64,000 bases of DNA from positions 53,857-117,856 of IMG/VR virus record IMGVR_UViG_3300031951_000041. One strand, written 5' to 3'. Numbering within the stretch: the stretch's first letter is position 1; every line of letters begins with the position of its first letter. Shown here piece by piece: positions 56,896-63,458 of the stretch. The DNA is from a virus. Made by a program: the position numbers and the translations under genes. The notes under the pieces were generated by a model. The model did no database searches, had not been told where the DNA came from, and was given only the letters and a program-made list of their open reading frames with translations.

Positions 56896-57325
56896 ATTTT
56901 TAAAGCTAACTAATGGTGAGGATGTTATAGCTATGGTGAGTGATGATTATTTACCCGGTGCTACTATCTCCTTTATACAAATACAAGACCCTGTACTGAT
57001 TAGATCCGCAAGATTTCCTCGGGGTAATATGGTAATTGAAACTTATATTATGCAACCATGGATTAAGATATCTAAATCTAACATCATGGTTATACCTACT
57101 TCTTCTATACTAACTGCTGTAGATATTACGGATAGTGCTGTAGAGCAGTATAATGAGTTTTTACAAATGAAACACGATCAAGAATTTCAAGAGAGTCAAG
57201 AAGCATCACCTGAAGCTTTATCAGAAAGTGACATCTTGCAACAATTAATGGAAGCAGTATCAGCTCGTGATGAGTTGTATGATGAAGAGGAAGAAGATGA
57301 TGGAGCAACAAGAACATACCACTGA
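56885..57325 (+). CDS. Conserved unknown between uvsW and gp55
   Basis: 146 residues. The first 85 form a small beta-barrel-like domain: MQCKFLKLTNGEDVIAMVSD, YLPGATISFIQIQDPVLI, VIETYIMQPWIKISKSNIMV and IPTSSILTAVDITD. It resembles Sm/LSm-type folds (an Asn-Gly-Glu strand followed by membrane-free strands), but this is only impression. The C-terminal 60 residues are acidic with EEEEDD. Genes with this layout sit before gp55 in cyanophages. It overlaps the start of gp55. Confidence 0.62.
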   Translation: MQCKFLKLTNGEDVIAMVSDDYLPGATISFIQIQDPVLIRSARFPRGNMVIETYIMQPWIKISKSNIMVIPTSSILTAVDITDSAVEQYNEFLQMKHDQEFQESQEASPEALSESDILQQLMEAVSARDELYDEEEEDDGATRTYH

Positions 57326-57875
57326 ACAAAAAAAGGTTCCTGCTCATTACGTAGATAACAAAAAATTTTTTGAAGCGCTAGTTGAGTATAAGAAGCAGGT
57401 GGATCACGCAGTAGCTAATGGTTTAGAAAAGCCTAGAGTTAGTAATTACTTAGGAGAATGTTTTTTAAAAATTGCAACTCACTTATCCTATAAAGCTAAT
57501 TTTATAAACTATTCCTACAAAGACGATATGATATCGGACGGTATCGAAAATTGTCTTACTGCTGTAGAAAAATTTGACCCTACTCGATCTACAAACCCAT
57601 TTGCATATTATACACAGATTATTTACTTTGCGTTTGTAAGGCGTATTCAGAAAGAAAAGAAACAACAAGCAACAAAATATAAGTTACTAGAAAATATTGA
57701 CTTTGAACAGTTACTTGAACATTCTTCGGATAACGAAGAATATACAAATCACATTATAGAACTTATGCGTAAACAAGTAGATACTATAGAGCCTGAGCGA
57801 AGAGAAGTAACTACTAAAAAGAAAAAGAAAGAAAAAGAAGAAAATATACCAAACTTTCTTGATGATTTAGAATAA
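57297..57875 (+). CDS. 55: Late-transcription sigma factor gp55
   Basis: 192-193 residues (T4 gp55 185). The start is one of two ATGs at 57297/57300, placed just after GAGG; the frame is open from 57267 but has no ribosome site there. Sigma-2-like helices are FLKIATHLSYKANFINYSYK, DDMISDGIENCLTAVEKF, DPTRSTNPFAYYTQIIYFAF and VRRIQKEKKQQ. The end is basic (KKKKKEKEEN) then NFLDDLE, a hydrophobic/acidic tail like the sliding-clamp-binding epitope of T4 gp55. It directs host RNA polymerase to TATAAATA late promoters, matching the motif seen across the window. Confidence 0.92.
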   Translation: MMEQQEHTTEQKKVPAHYVDNKKFFEALVEYKKQVDHAVANGLEKPRVSNYLGECFLKIATHLSYKANFINYSYKDDMISDGIENCLTAVEKFDPTRSTNPFAYYTQIIYFAFVRRIQKEKKQQATKYKLLENIDFEQLLEHSSDNEEYTNHIIELMRKQVDTIEPERREVTTKKKKKEKEENIPNFLDDLE

Positions 57876-57903
57876 ATAATATATTATATCATGTACGTGT
57901 GAT

Positions 57904-57921
57904 CGGGTGCCCTTCCACCCG
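57904..57921 (+). promoter_or_regulatory. Leader hairpin upstream of queE
   Basis: CGGGTG-CCCTTC-CACCCG forms a 6 bp G/C-rich stem with a 6-base loop. It ends 11 bases before the AGGAG ribosome site of queE, with no T-run. It could be a regulatory leader element or an RNA processing site. It does not fit the preQ1 class I pattern. Confidence 0.35.
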
Positions 57922-57941
57922 TCATCTAACTAGGAGCATTA

Positions 57942-58775
57942 ATGTCAAAGATTAAAGTCGCGGAGTTATTTTACTCCATTCAAGGTGAAGGTCGCTATAT
58001 GGGCGTACCTTCTGTCTTCCTAAGAACCTTCGGATGTAACTTCAAATGTGAAGGTTTCGGTATGCCTAAAGGTGAAAGGACCGATGAGTATCTTAAAGTT
58101 AACCCTGATAGTTACAAATCTTACCAGGATCTTCCTCTTGTATCTACTGGCTGTGATTCTTACGCTTCTTGGGATCCTCGCTTTAAGCACTTATCCCCTG
58201 TTCTGGATAGTGAAGCAATTGCACAAGCCATTATCGAAATGCTTCCGCATAAAAGATGGAAAGATGAACATCTAGTTATTACTGGTGGTGAGCCTCTATT
58301 AGGATGGCAAAAAGCTTATCCTGATTTACTAAGCCATAGACTTATGTTAGGTCTTAAAGAAGTTACTTTTGAGACTAACGGTACTCAAGAGCTGTCTAGC
58401 GAGTTTAGAAAATATCTAACTAACTCTTTTAATTACGACGAAATAACTTTTTCAGTTTCACCTAAACTATCTGTATCAGGTGAGAAGTGGGAAGAGGCTA
58501 TCAAGCCAGAAGTTGTTCGTGAATATGAAAAGGTTGGTTACACCTATCTTAAGTTTGTCGTTGCTACAGAAGAAGACGCGGAAGAAGCGCAAAAGGCTGT
58601 CTTCCAATATCAAAGTGCAGGTTTTAGTGGCCCGGTTTATTTAATGCCTGTAGGTGGTGTAGAATCTGTATACCACATGAATAATAGAAAAGTAGCTGAA
58701 TTAGCTATGAATAAGGGTTTTAGGTACTCAGATAGATTACAGGTACCTCTTTTTAAAAATGAATGGGGTACATAA
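57942..58775 (+). CDS. queE: QueE, 7-carboxy-7-deazaguanine synthase (radical SAM)
   Basis: 277 residues. QueE converts 6-carboxy-tetrahydropterin to 7-carboxy-7-deazaguanine. Visible: AELFYSIQGEGRYMGVPSVF, LRTFGCNFKC, VITGGEPLLGWQ, FETNGTQ and FSVSPKLSVSG, with a C-terminal LMPVGGVESVY. The iron-sulfur motif is unusual: C32 and C36 are close, but the third ligand is C71 (STGCDSYASWD), so 34 residues are inserted where CX3CX2C is canonical. AGGAG lies 5 bases before the ATG. First gene of the 7-deazaguanine cluster. Confidence 0.9.
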   Translation: MSKIKVAELFYSIQGEGRYMGVPSVFLRTFGCNFKCEGFGMPKGERTDEYLKVNPDSYKSYQDLPLVSTGCDSYASWDPRFKHLSPVLDSEAIAQAIIEMLPHKRWKDEHLVITGGEPLLGWQKAYPDLLSHRLMLGLKEVTFETNGTQELSSEFRKYLTNSFNYDEITFSVSPKLSVSGEKWEEAIKPEVVREYEKVGYTYLKFVVATEEDAEEAQKAVFQYQSAGFSGPVYLMPVGGVESVYHMNNRKVAELAMNKGFRYSDRLQVPLFKNEWGT

Positions 58776-58960
58776 TGTCAGAGACACATAGAAGGACTAT
58801 AGTAAGAGCTATTACATGGCGAATTGTTGCTACTTTGGTAACAGCTGTATGGACAGGTTTGTCGGGAGCTATCATAATTAATATCTTCATGACAATAGCT
58901 CATTACATACATGAAAGAGCTTGGTTAAAAATTAAATGGGATACGGAAACGGAGAACTAA
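58775..58960 (+). CDS. DUF2061-like small membrane protein
   Basis: 61 residues from the ATG that overlaps the queE stop (TAATG). It reads RRTIVRAITWRIVATLVTAV then WTGLSGAIIINIFMTIAHYI and HERAWLKIKWD. This is the DUF2061 pattern: a charged R-T-I-V-K/R-A-I-T-W-R start, two hydrophobic segments and an H-E-R-x-W ending. Predicted inner-membrane protein; role unknown. The stop abuts folE. Confidence 0.7.
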   Translation: MSETHRRTIVRAITWRIVATLVTAVWTGLSGAIIINIFMTIAHYIHERAWLKIKWDTETEN

Positions 58961-59638
58961 ATGTCATTACAAGTCGGTAAAACAGATCCAGAGCTAGGTT
59001 ATAAGATTGAGGAATATCTTCGTGAGAAGGGTGTACATACACCTACTATCATCGATAAGCTTAATGTAAAAGAAAAGTCGAAGATTAACAAGATCGAAAA
59101 GCACTTTGCTGCTATTATGGATATTCTTGGTCTTGATCGTGAAGATGACTCATTGACTGATACTCCTCTGCGAGTAGCTAAGATGTATGTAAATGAAATC
59201 TTCTGGGGTTTGAAACCAGAGAACTTTCCTAAATGTACTGTCATCGAGAACAAGATGGGGTACGATGAAATGGTTATCGAGAAGGACATTACACTAATGT
59301 CTAACTGTGAACACCATTTTGTTACTATTGATGGTAAGGCCCATGTGGCTTATATTCCTAAAGGTAAAGTATTAGGTTTATCTAAACTTAATCGTATCGT
59401 TGAATATTTTGCACGTAGACCTCAAGTACAGGAACGTATTGCAGAACAAATCTATCATGCACTAGCGTTTATTCTGGGTACAGATGATATTGCTGTTGTA
59501 ATTGAAGGTACACACTACTGTGTAAAGAGCAGAGGTGTAGAAGATCATTCGTCTTATACCTACACAGCTAAGCTTGGTGGTTGTTTTAGAAGTGAACCAG
59601 AAGCACGTGCTGAGTTTATGACCTTGATTAAAAAATAA
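58961..59638 (+). CDS. folE: FolE, GTP cyclohydrolase I
   Basis: 225 residues. It converts GTP to dihydroneopterin triphosphate, the first step toward 7-deazaguanines and folate. Landmarks: [24 protein letters not shown] (116-119, zinc Cys and catalytic His), [30 protein letters not shown] and [12 protein letters not shown] (C187, second zinc Cys). The zinc and substrate residues of type I enzymes are intact. It directly follows the DUF2061 gene without a gap. Confidence 0.95.
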   Translation: MSLQVGKTDPELGYKIEEYLREKGVHTPTIIDKLNVKEKSKINKIEKHFAAIMDILGLDREDDSLTDTPLRVAKMYVNEIFWGLKPENFPKCTVIENKMGYDEMVIEKDITLMSNCEHHFVTIDGKAHVAYIPKGKVLGLSKLNRIVEYFARRPQVQERIAEQIYHALAFILGTDDIAVVIEGTHYCVKSRGVEDHSSYTYTAKLGGCFRSEPEARAEFMTLIKK

Positions 59639-59640
59639 TT

Positions 59641-60009
59641 ATGAATCGATATATGAGGGGTGCTAAGATATACTTAGCAGAATTCACCGATAAGGTAAAT
59701 GGTGATACATTTTTAAAATTTGGTTACACAGGTTATAAAGATGCTGCTGATAGATTTCGTTTTGAGCCAGAGCAATACTCAAAGTGGGATATACGTATTC
59801 TTTGCACCGCTTATCATCCAGACAAAAGTGTTATTGAGCAAACAGAAGAGAGATTGAAGAAAAAATATCCTAAGAATTTTTGGTTAGAAGAAAAAATTGT
59901 AGGGGTAACTGAAATAGTTAAGATGAGCAAATCTACTAGATACGCAGCTATTCAGGAAGTTCGTAATCTTAATGAGCAATGGAAAAAAATATATGTTAAT
60001 CAGCCATGA
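59641..60009 (+). CDS. Small protein with possible GIY-YIG/T5orf172-like fold
   Basis: 122 residues. KIYLAEFTDKVNGDTFLKFG then YTGYKDAADRFRFEPEQYSK, WDIRILCTAYHPDKSVIEQT and EERLKKKYPKNFW. The order of a short strand, FG-x-T, a D-A-x-x-RF helix, a second strand and an E-x-x-L helix is reminiscent of GIY-YIG or T5orf172 nucleases. The canonical GIY and YIG triplets are not clear, so this is tentative. Its 3' end overlaps the TGT-like gene. Confidence 0.5.
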   Translation: MNRYMRGAKIYLAEFTDKVNGDTFLKFGYTGYKDAADRFRFEPEQYSKWDIRILCTAYHPDKSVIEQTEERLKKKYPKNFWLEEKIVGVTEIVKMSKSTRYAAIQEVRNLNEQWKKIYVNQP

Positions 60010-60787
60010 AGTACCACTATCTTTACTAGGAAAATCTATAGCATTTAATGATTATGACTATGCTCTAGTTCATCTGTTTGAAACAGAGCCACTATACTAT
60101 AAGTTTTTTGAGGAGTCACTAGCTCAAGGAAGAAAAGTTATCTTAGATAACTCGGTGTTTGAATTAGGTGAAGCTTTTAACATGAATACGTTTGCAAAAT
60201 ATGTTAACCAGCTTAAACCTACAGAGTATATTATACCAGATGTTCTAGAGAATATGGAAAGAACAATTGGTAATGCTATGATGTTTAAAGAGCTATTCCC
60301 TGATCTACCAGGAAAATCTATTGGTGTCGTTCAAGGCAAAAATTATAGGGATCTAGTTACATGTTATGAGGAACTAGATATACTAGGTGTAGATAAAATT
60401 GCTTTTTCATTTGACTATAGTTATTATGAAGATTTATATAAGCACCCTAACAAATGGATGTCCTTTACACTAGGTAGAGTACAAACACTAACGAGAATGT
60501 TAAATGAAGGAATTATTAACAAGGATAAACCACATCACCTACTGGGTTGTTCACTACCTATCGAATTCTTGTTTTATAGACAAGGGTTCGAATGGATTGA
60601 GACCATGGATACTTCCAGCCCTGTGGTTCATGGGCTTCTTAATACTCTTTACGAGCCTGGTGGTTTGGTTGATAAGCAGTCCATTAAACTGGTCGACTTA
60701 TTATATTCCGTACCCGATCATGAGCAGATGAGTTTTATTCAAGCAAACATTAATTACTTTAGATCGTATGTAAAAGGTACAGAGTAA
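59993..60787 (+). CDS. TGT-like / DpdA-type base-exchange enzyme
   Basis: 264 residues from ATG 59993, which has GGA 9 bases upstream; ATG 59972 is also in frame (271 residues) but without a ribosome site. The TGT TIM-barrel landmarks are in order: VILDNSVFELG (DNS 52-54, where TGT has DSGGF), IIPDVLENM (D83), IGVVQGKNYRDLV (where TGT has GIVQGG-x-Y-x-DLR), IAFSFDYS, HHLLGCSLPIEF (where TGT has YLMGVGKPEDL) and ETMDTSSPVVHG (D206 at the position of the TGT nucleophile). The zinc Cys/His motif of tRNA TGT is absent, as in the short phage DpdA type. Predicted to exchange guanine in DNA for preQ0/preQ1. Confidence 0.72.
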   Translation: MLISHEVPLSLLGKSIAFNDYDYALVHLFETEPLYYKFFEESLAQGRKVILDNSVFELGEAFNMNTFAKYVNQLKPTEYIIPDVLENMERTIGNAMMFKELFPDLPGKSIGVVQGKNYRDLVTCYEELDILGVDKIAFSFDYSYYEDLYKHPNKWMSFTLGRVQTLTRMLNEGIINKDKPHHLLGCSLPIEFLFYRQGFEWIETMDTSSPVVHGLLNTLYEPGGLVDKQSIKLVDLLYSVPDHEQMSFIQANINYFRSYVKGTE

Positions 60788-61350
60788 TGTACTGGATTGC
60801 TTTTTTTAGTCAAACAGGATCAGAGATAGTTCATCTATCTAAAGAACTAGGTCGCTCACCTGATTTAATTCTTACTAATAACAAAGATGTTTCAACATAT
60901 CACCCTGATATGGTACTTCTAAGTATACCAATGTACGTAGCAGGGCATGATGGTCTAATGCAATTTCTTCGTGATAATTATAATAACCCTAAAGAAGTAC
61001 TGATTACTCTACACGGGTATTTAAGAATTATACCACCAGACGTTTGTGAACGATTTGAAATCTATAACGGCCATCCCGGCTACATTACAGCATACCCTGA
61101 ACTTAAAGGTAAAGACCCACAAGTAAAAGCTTGGGAAGCCAGGCATCGTTGGGTAGGTTGCGTTATACACAAAGTAACAGCAGGTGTAGATGAAGGTCCT
61201 ATTGTCGACCAGACAGGCGTACCGAATACAGCTAATTCATTAGACGAATTGTATAGCCTATTAAAGAGAAAATCGCTATACTTATGGGAAAAGTTTATGT
61301 GGGGAAAGTTAAATGAAAATAGCGATAAGCGGCGCTCAATCAGTAGGTAA
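60787..61350 (+). CDS. Formyltransferase (PurN/Fmt-like)
   Basis: 187 residues, overlapping the TGT-like stop (TAATG). LITLHGYLRIIP, then YNGHPGYITAYPELKGKDPQ, GCVIHKVTAGVDEGPIVDQ. These are the formyl-transferase N-terminal-domain motifs: catalytic N94 and H96 in NGHPG, and D135 in VDEGPIV, with the GKDPQ loop. The donor would be 10-formyl-tetrahydrofolate. In this operon the acceptor is likely the aminomethyl of preQ1 base or nucleotide in DNA, as reported for a formylated 7-deazaguanine in another phage (from memory). Methionyl-tRNA or sugar formylation cannot be excluded. Confidence 0.78.
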   Translation: MYWIAFFSQTGSEIVHLSKELGRSPDLILTNNKDVSTYHPDMVLLSIPMYVAGHDGLMQFLRDNYNNPKEVLITLHGYLRIIPPDVCERFEIYNGHPGYITAYPELKGKDPQVKAWEARHRWVGCVIHKVTAGVDEGPIVDQTGVPNTANSLDELYSLLKRKSLYLWEKFMWGKLNENSDKRRSISR

Positions 61351-61870
61351 GACTACATTAATTAATGCTTTACGTTCTGAAGAAGCATTAAAGCAGTATA
61401 CCTTTTGTACCGAAGTGACTAGACGTGTTAAGGGTTATGGGTTAAACATAAATGAAGAAGGTGATGACATTACGCAGAGATTGATAATGCAAGAACATAT
61501 TGTTAATGTCTTTATGAACGACAATATGATATCAGATAGATGTGCATTAGACGGTATTGTTTACTCTCACTACTTAGCAGAAAATAAAAAAATAACTCAG
61601 AAGACATATGATTTTGCTGATAACATATTCAACAAACTCATGCCAAAGTATGACCTAGTCTTTTATATTCCACCAGAATTTGAAATAGAAGATGACGGAA
61701 CAAGAAGTATTAATAGGCATTTTAGAGATAGAATTGTAACATTATTTGATAGTTATATTAAAGAAAAACAATTAACTACCGTCTACCTAGTAGGTTCAGT
61801 TAGAGAAAGAGTAGATACGGTACTTAAATATATAAAGGATGTTGAGCATGAGCAATCAAGAAGAACTTAA
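61313..61870 (+). CDS. P-loop kinase-like protein (AAA_28/NadR-like)
   Basis: 185 residues starting within the end of the formyltransferase gene, behind GGGGAAAG. IAISGAQSVGKTTLINALRS is a Walker A (GAQSVGKT, 7-14), followed by TEVTRRVKGYGLNINEEGDD, ISDRCALDGIVYSHY (DR motif), a DLVFYIPPEF strand and RDRIVTLFDSYIKEKQLT. This is the layout of AAA_28/NadR-type or thymidylate-kinase-like small kinases. It may phosphorylate a nucleoside or nucleotide in the pathway or in general nucleotide supply; the substrate is unknown. Confidence 0.68.
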   Translation: MKIAISGAQSVGKTTLINALRSEEALKQYTFCTEVTRRVKGYGLNINEEGDDITQRLIMQEHIVNVFMNDNMISDRCALDGIVYSHYLAENKKITQKTYDFADNIFNKLMPKYDLVFYIPPEFEIEDDGTRSINRHFRDRIVTLFDSYIKEKQLTTVYLVGSVRERVDTVLKYIKDVEHEQSRRT

Positions 61871-62771
61871 TAAGCTAGTATCAGTTCACTTAGGTAAGGC
61901 AGGTGACGGTACGGTTGTAAAACCTTATGTTACACCTGACGATGTAGATCCTACTCTACTAGTAGCTGTACCAAGACATTTAAACAGGACGCAATATGAT
62001 ATTCAAGAAGATGACTTACCGTTTGTGGGAGTCGATGCGTGGAACGCTTATGAGTTCTCAACTCTTTTGGATAATGGTTTTCCCGTCTCTGGTTGGCTTA
62101 AGTTTGTCTATGATTCTGATTCCCCTAATATTGTGGAGTCTAAATCAGTAAAGCTATACCTTAACTCTTATAACATGGCGCGTCTCATTACATCTACATC
62201 TGACTTCTGGATGGTAGAAGATAGGATTGCCAGAGACTTGAGTGATGCTACCGGTGGTGAAGTAGAAGTATATGCGTTCTTTGGAGATGTAGATACTACA
62301 AGACCTATTAGTAGTGATTTTGTATCTCTCGAATCTTACTGTAATGTAGAAAAAATGCAGTTTACAGACTATAATGAGTCTGCCAGTATTTTAGAAGTTG
62401 TTCCTTCTATTGGTCGTTATGAAAGATGGCGTTCACATTCTCTACGTTCAAATTGTCGAGTAACTAATCAACCGGATTGGGGTGATGTGTATGTACATAT
62501 TAAAGGTGATAAGGCAGTTACTCCAGAATCTCTATTGCAATATATTGTTAGCATGCGCAAAGAGAACCACTTCCACGAAGAAATTTGTGAATGTATTTAC
62601 AAACGTTTGTGGGATCTATTACAACCCGAGGAACTATTCGTGGCATGCCTCTATACTCGGAGAGGTGGTATTGATATTAACCCTGTACGAGCTTCAAGCC
62701 ATGATGTGCTCTACACGTACGGTAACATAGCCAGTTCAATTACAGCATGTACTAAAACAGCTAGACAGTGA
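61848..62771 (+). CDS. queF: QueF, NADPH-dependent preQ0 reductase (long form)
   Basis: 307 residues from the second ATG (61848); ATG 61839 lies directly against AAGG and would have no spacing. QueF reduces the nitrile of preQ0 to the aminomethyl of preQ1. Landmarks match the E. coli long form: YEFSTLLDNGFPVSGWLKF, SPNIVESKSVKLYLNSYNM (ESKS 97-100), LRSNCRVTNQPDWGDVYV (catalytic C203, D210), LLQYIVSMRKENHFHEEICE and YTRRGGIDINPVRAS. Its presence points to preQ1 rather than preQ0 as end product. It overlaps the kinase gene by 23 bases. Confidence 0.93.
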   Translation: MSNQEELNKLVSVHLGKAGDGTVVKPYVTPDDVDPTLLVAVPRHLNRTQYDIQEDDLPFVGVDAWNAYEFSTLLDNGFPVSGWLKFVYDSDSPNIVESKSVKLYLNSYNMARLITSTSDFWMVEDRIARDLSDATGGEVEVYAFFGDVDTTRPISSDFVSLESYCNVEKMQFTDYNESASILEVVPSIGRYERWRSHSLRSNCRVTNQPDWGDVYVHIKGDKAVTPESLLQYIVSMRKENHFHEEICECIYKRLWDLLQPEELFVACLYTRRGGIDINPVRASSHDVLYTYGNIASSITACTKTARQ

Positions 62772-62778
62772 GGATATT

Positions 62779-63249
62779 ATGGGATTAGTTGCCTATGCAG
62801 AAAATGAATTAGATCGTATCGGTATGACCGATGACGGAGATATGAATGGTATTATGCGTAAACATCTCCTTCATATGGTACATGAGTTCGCTGAAGAAGG
62901 TCACTCTGGGTTTTCAGCCAGTTATGCCTTACAATGTCTTAAAAAACTTCTTAACTTTAAACCACTATCACCATTGACAGGTGAAGATGATGAATGGTCA
63001 GAAGTTACACAAAGGAGTGGATACCCACATTTCCAAAATAAACGTTGTGGTTCTGTATTCAAAGATGGTAAGAATGGTGAAGCATATGACATCGATGGTA
63101 AGGTATTTTGGGAATGGTATATTGATAAAGAAACTGGTGAAAAACAAAAATCATACTATACCTGTTTTGAATCTAGAGTACCTGTAACTTTTCCTTATGT
63201 AGTGCCCGACGAGCCAATTTATGAATATAGAGAAAGTGGTGCAGAATGA
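62779..63249 (+). CDS. Conserved phage protein, unknown
   Basis: 156 residues. LVAYAENELDRIGMTDDGDM, then HMVHEFAEEGHSGFSASYAL, LKKLLNFKPLSPLTGEDDEW and a C-terminal beta region WYIDKETGEKQKSYYTCFES. The GHSGFSA and PLTGEDDEW motifs recur in small phage proteins of unknown function. It sits between queF and the MazG-like gene, and its stop overlaps the next ATG. Not recognised. Confidence 0.65.
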   Translation: MGLVAYAENELDRIGMTDDGDMNGIMRKHLLHMVHEFAEEGHSGFSASYALQCLKKLLNFKPLSPLTGEDDEWSEVTQRSGYPHFQNKRCGSVFKDGKNGEAYDIDGKVFWEWYIDKETGEKQKSYYTCFESRVPVTFPYVVPDEPIYEYRESGAE

Positions 63250-63458
63250 AGTCACCAGATAATAATGTAAATGAAATATGTGAACAGTTTGTAACTCGTT
63301 CGCAACATGGGTTTAATAAGTACGGGGTAACTACTGAACGTACTGACTTAGACTTTGATCAATGGATACAGCATCTGAAAGAAGAACTTATGGATGCTGT
63401 AGTTTATATTCATCGTATACAAAAAGAAAGAACTAAGTACAGAGATGACATTAAATGA
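63246..63458 (+). CDS. Small MazG-like / NTP-pyrophosphatase-type protein
   Basis: 70 residues. VTRSQHGFNKYGVTTERTDL, then DFDQWIQHLKEELMDAVVYI. The helical EEL-x-DA-x-x-Y core resembles MazG/all-alpha NTP pyrophosphohydrolases. Only one helical pair is present, so it would need to work as an oligomer or be a regulatory remnant. The stop overlaps queC. Confidence 0.5.
   Translation: MKSPDNNVNEICEQFVTRSQHGFNKYGVTTERTDLDFDQWIQHLKEELMDAVVYIHRIQKERTKYRDDIK

Noticed and set aside
57267-57296. Upstream extension of gp55
   Set aside because: The extra Met/Lys-rich residues lie in the acidic end of the previous gene, and the ribosome site GAGG is downstream of that start.
57871-57878. AATAAATA after gp55 as late promoter for queE
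   Set aside because: Imperfect, overlaps a stop codon in A/T-rich sequence, and late timing would not suit DNA-modification genes.
57901-57941. preQ1 riboswitch upstream of queE
   Set aside because: The stem-loop is too short in the loop and lacks the A-rich tail pairing back into the loop that defines preQ1 class I; no class II pattern was seen either.
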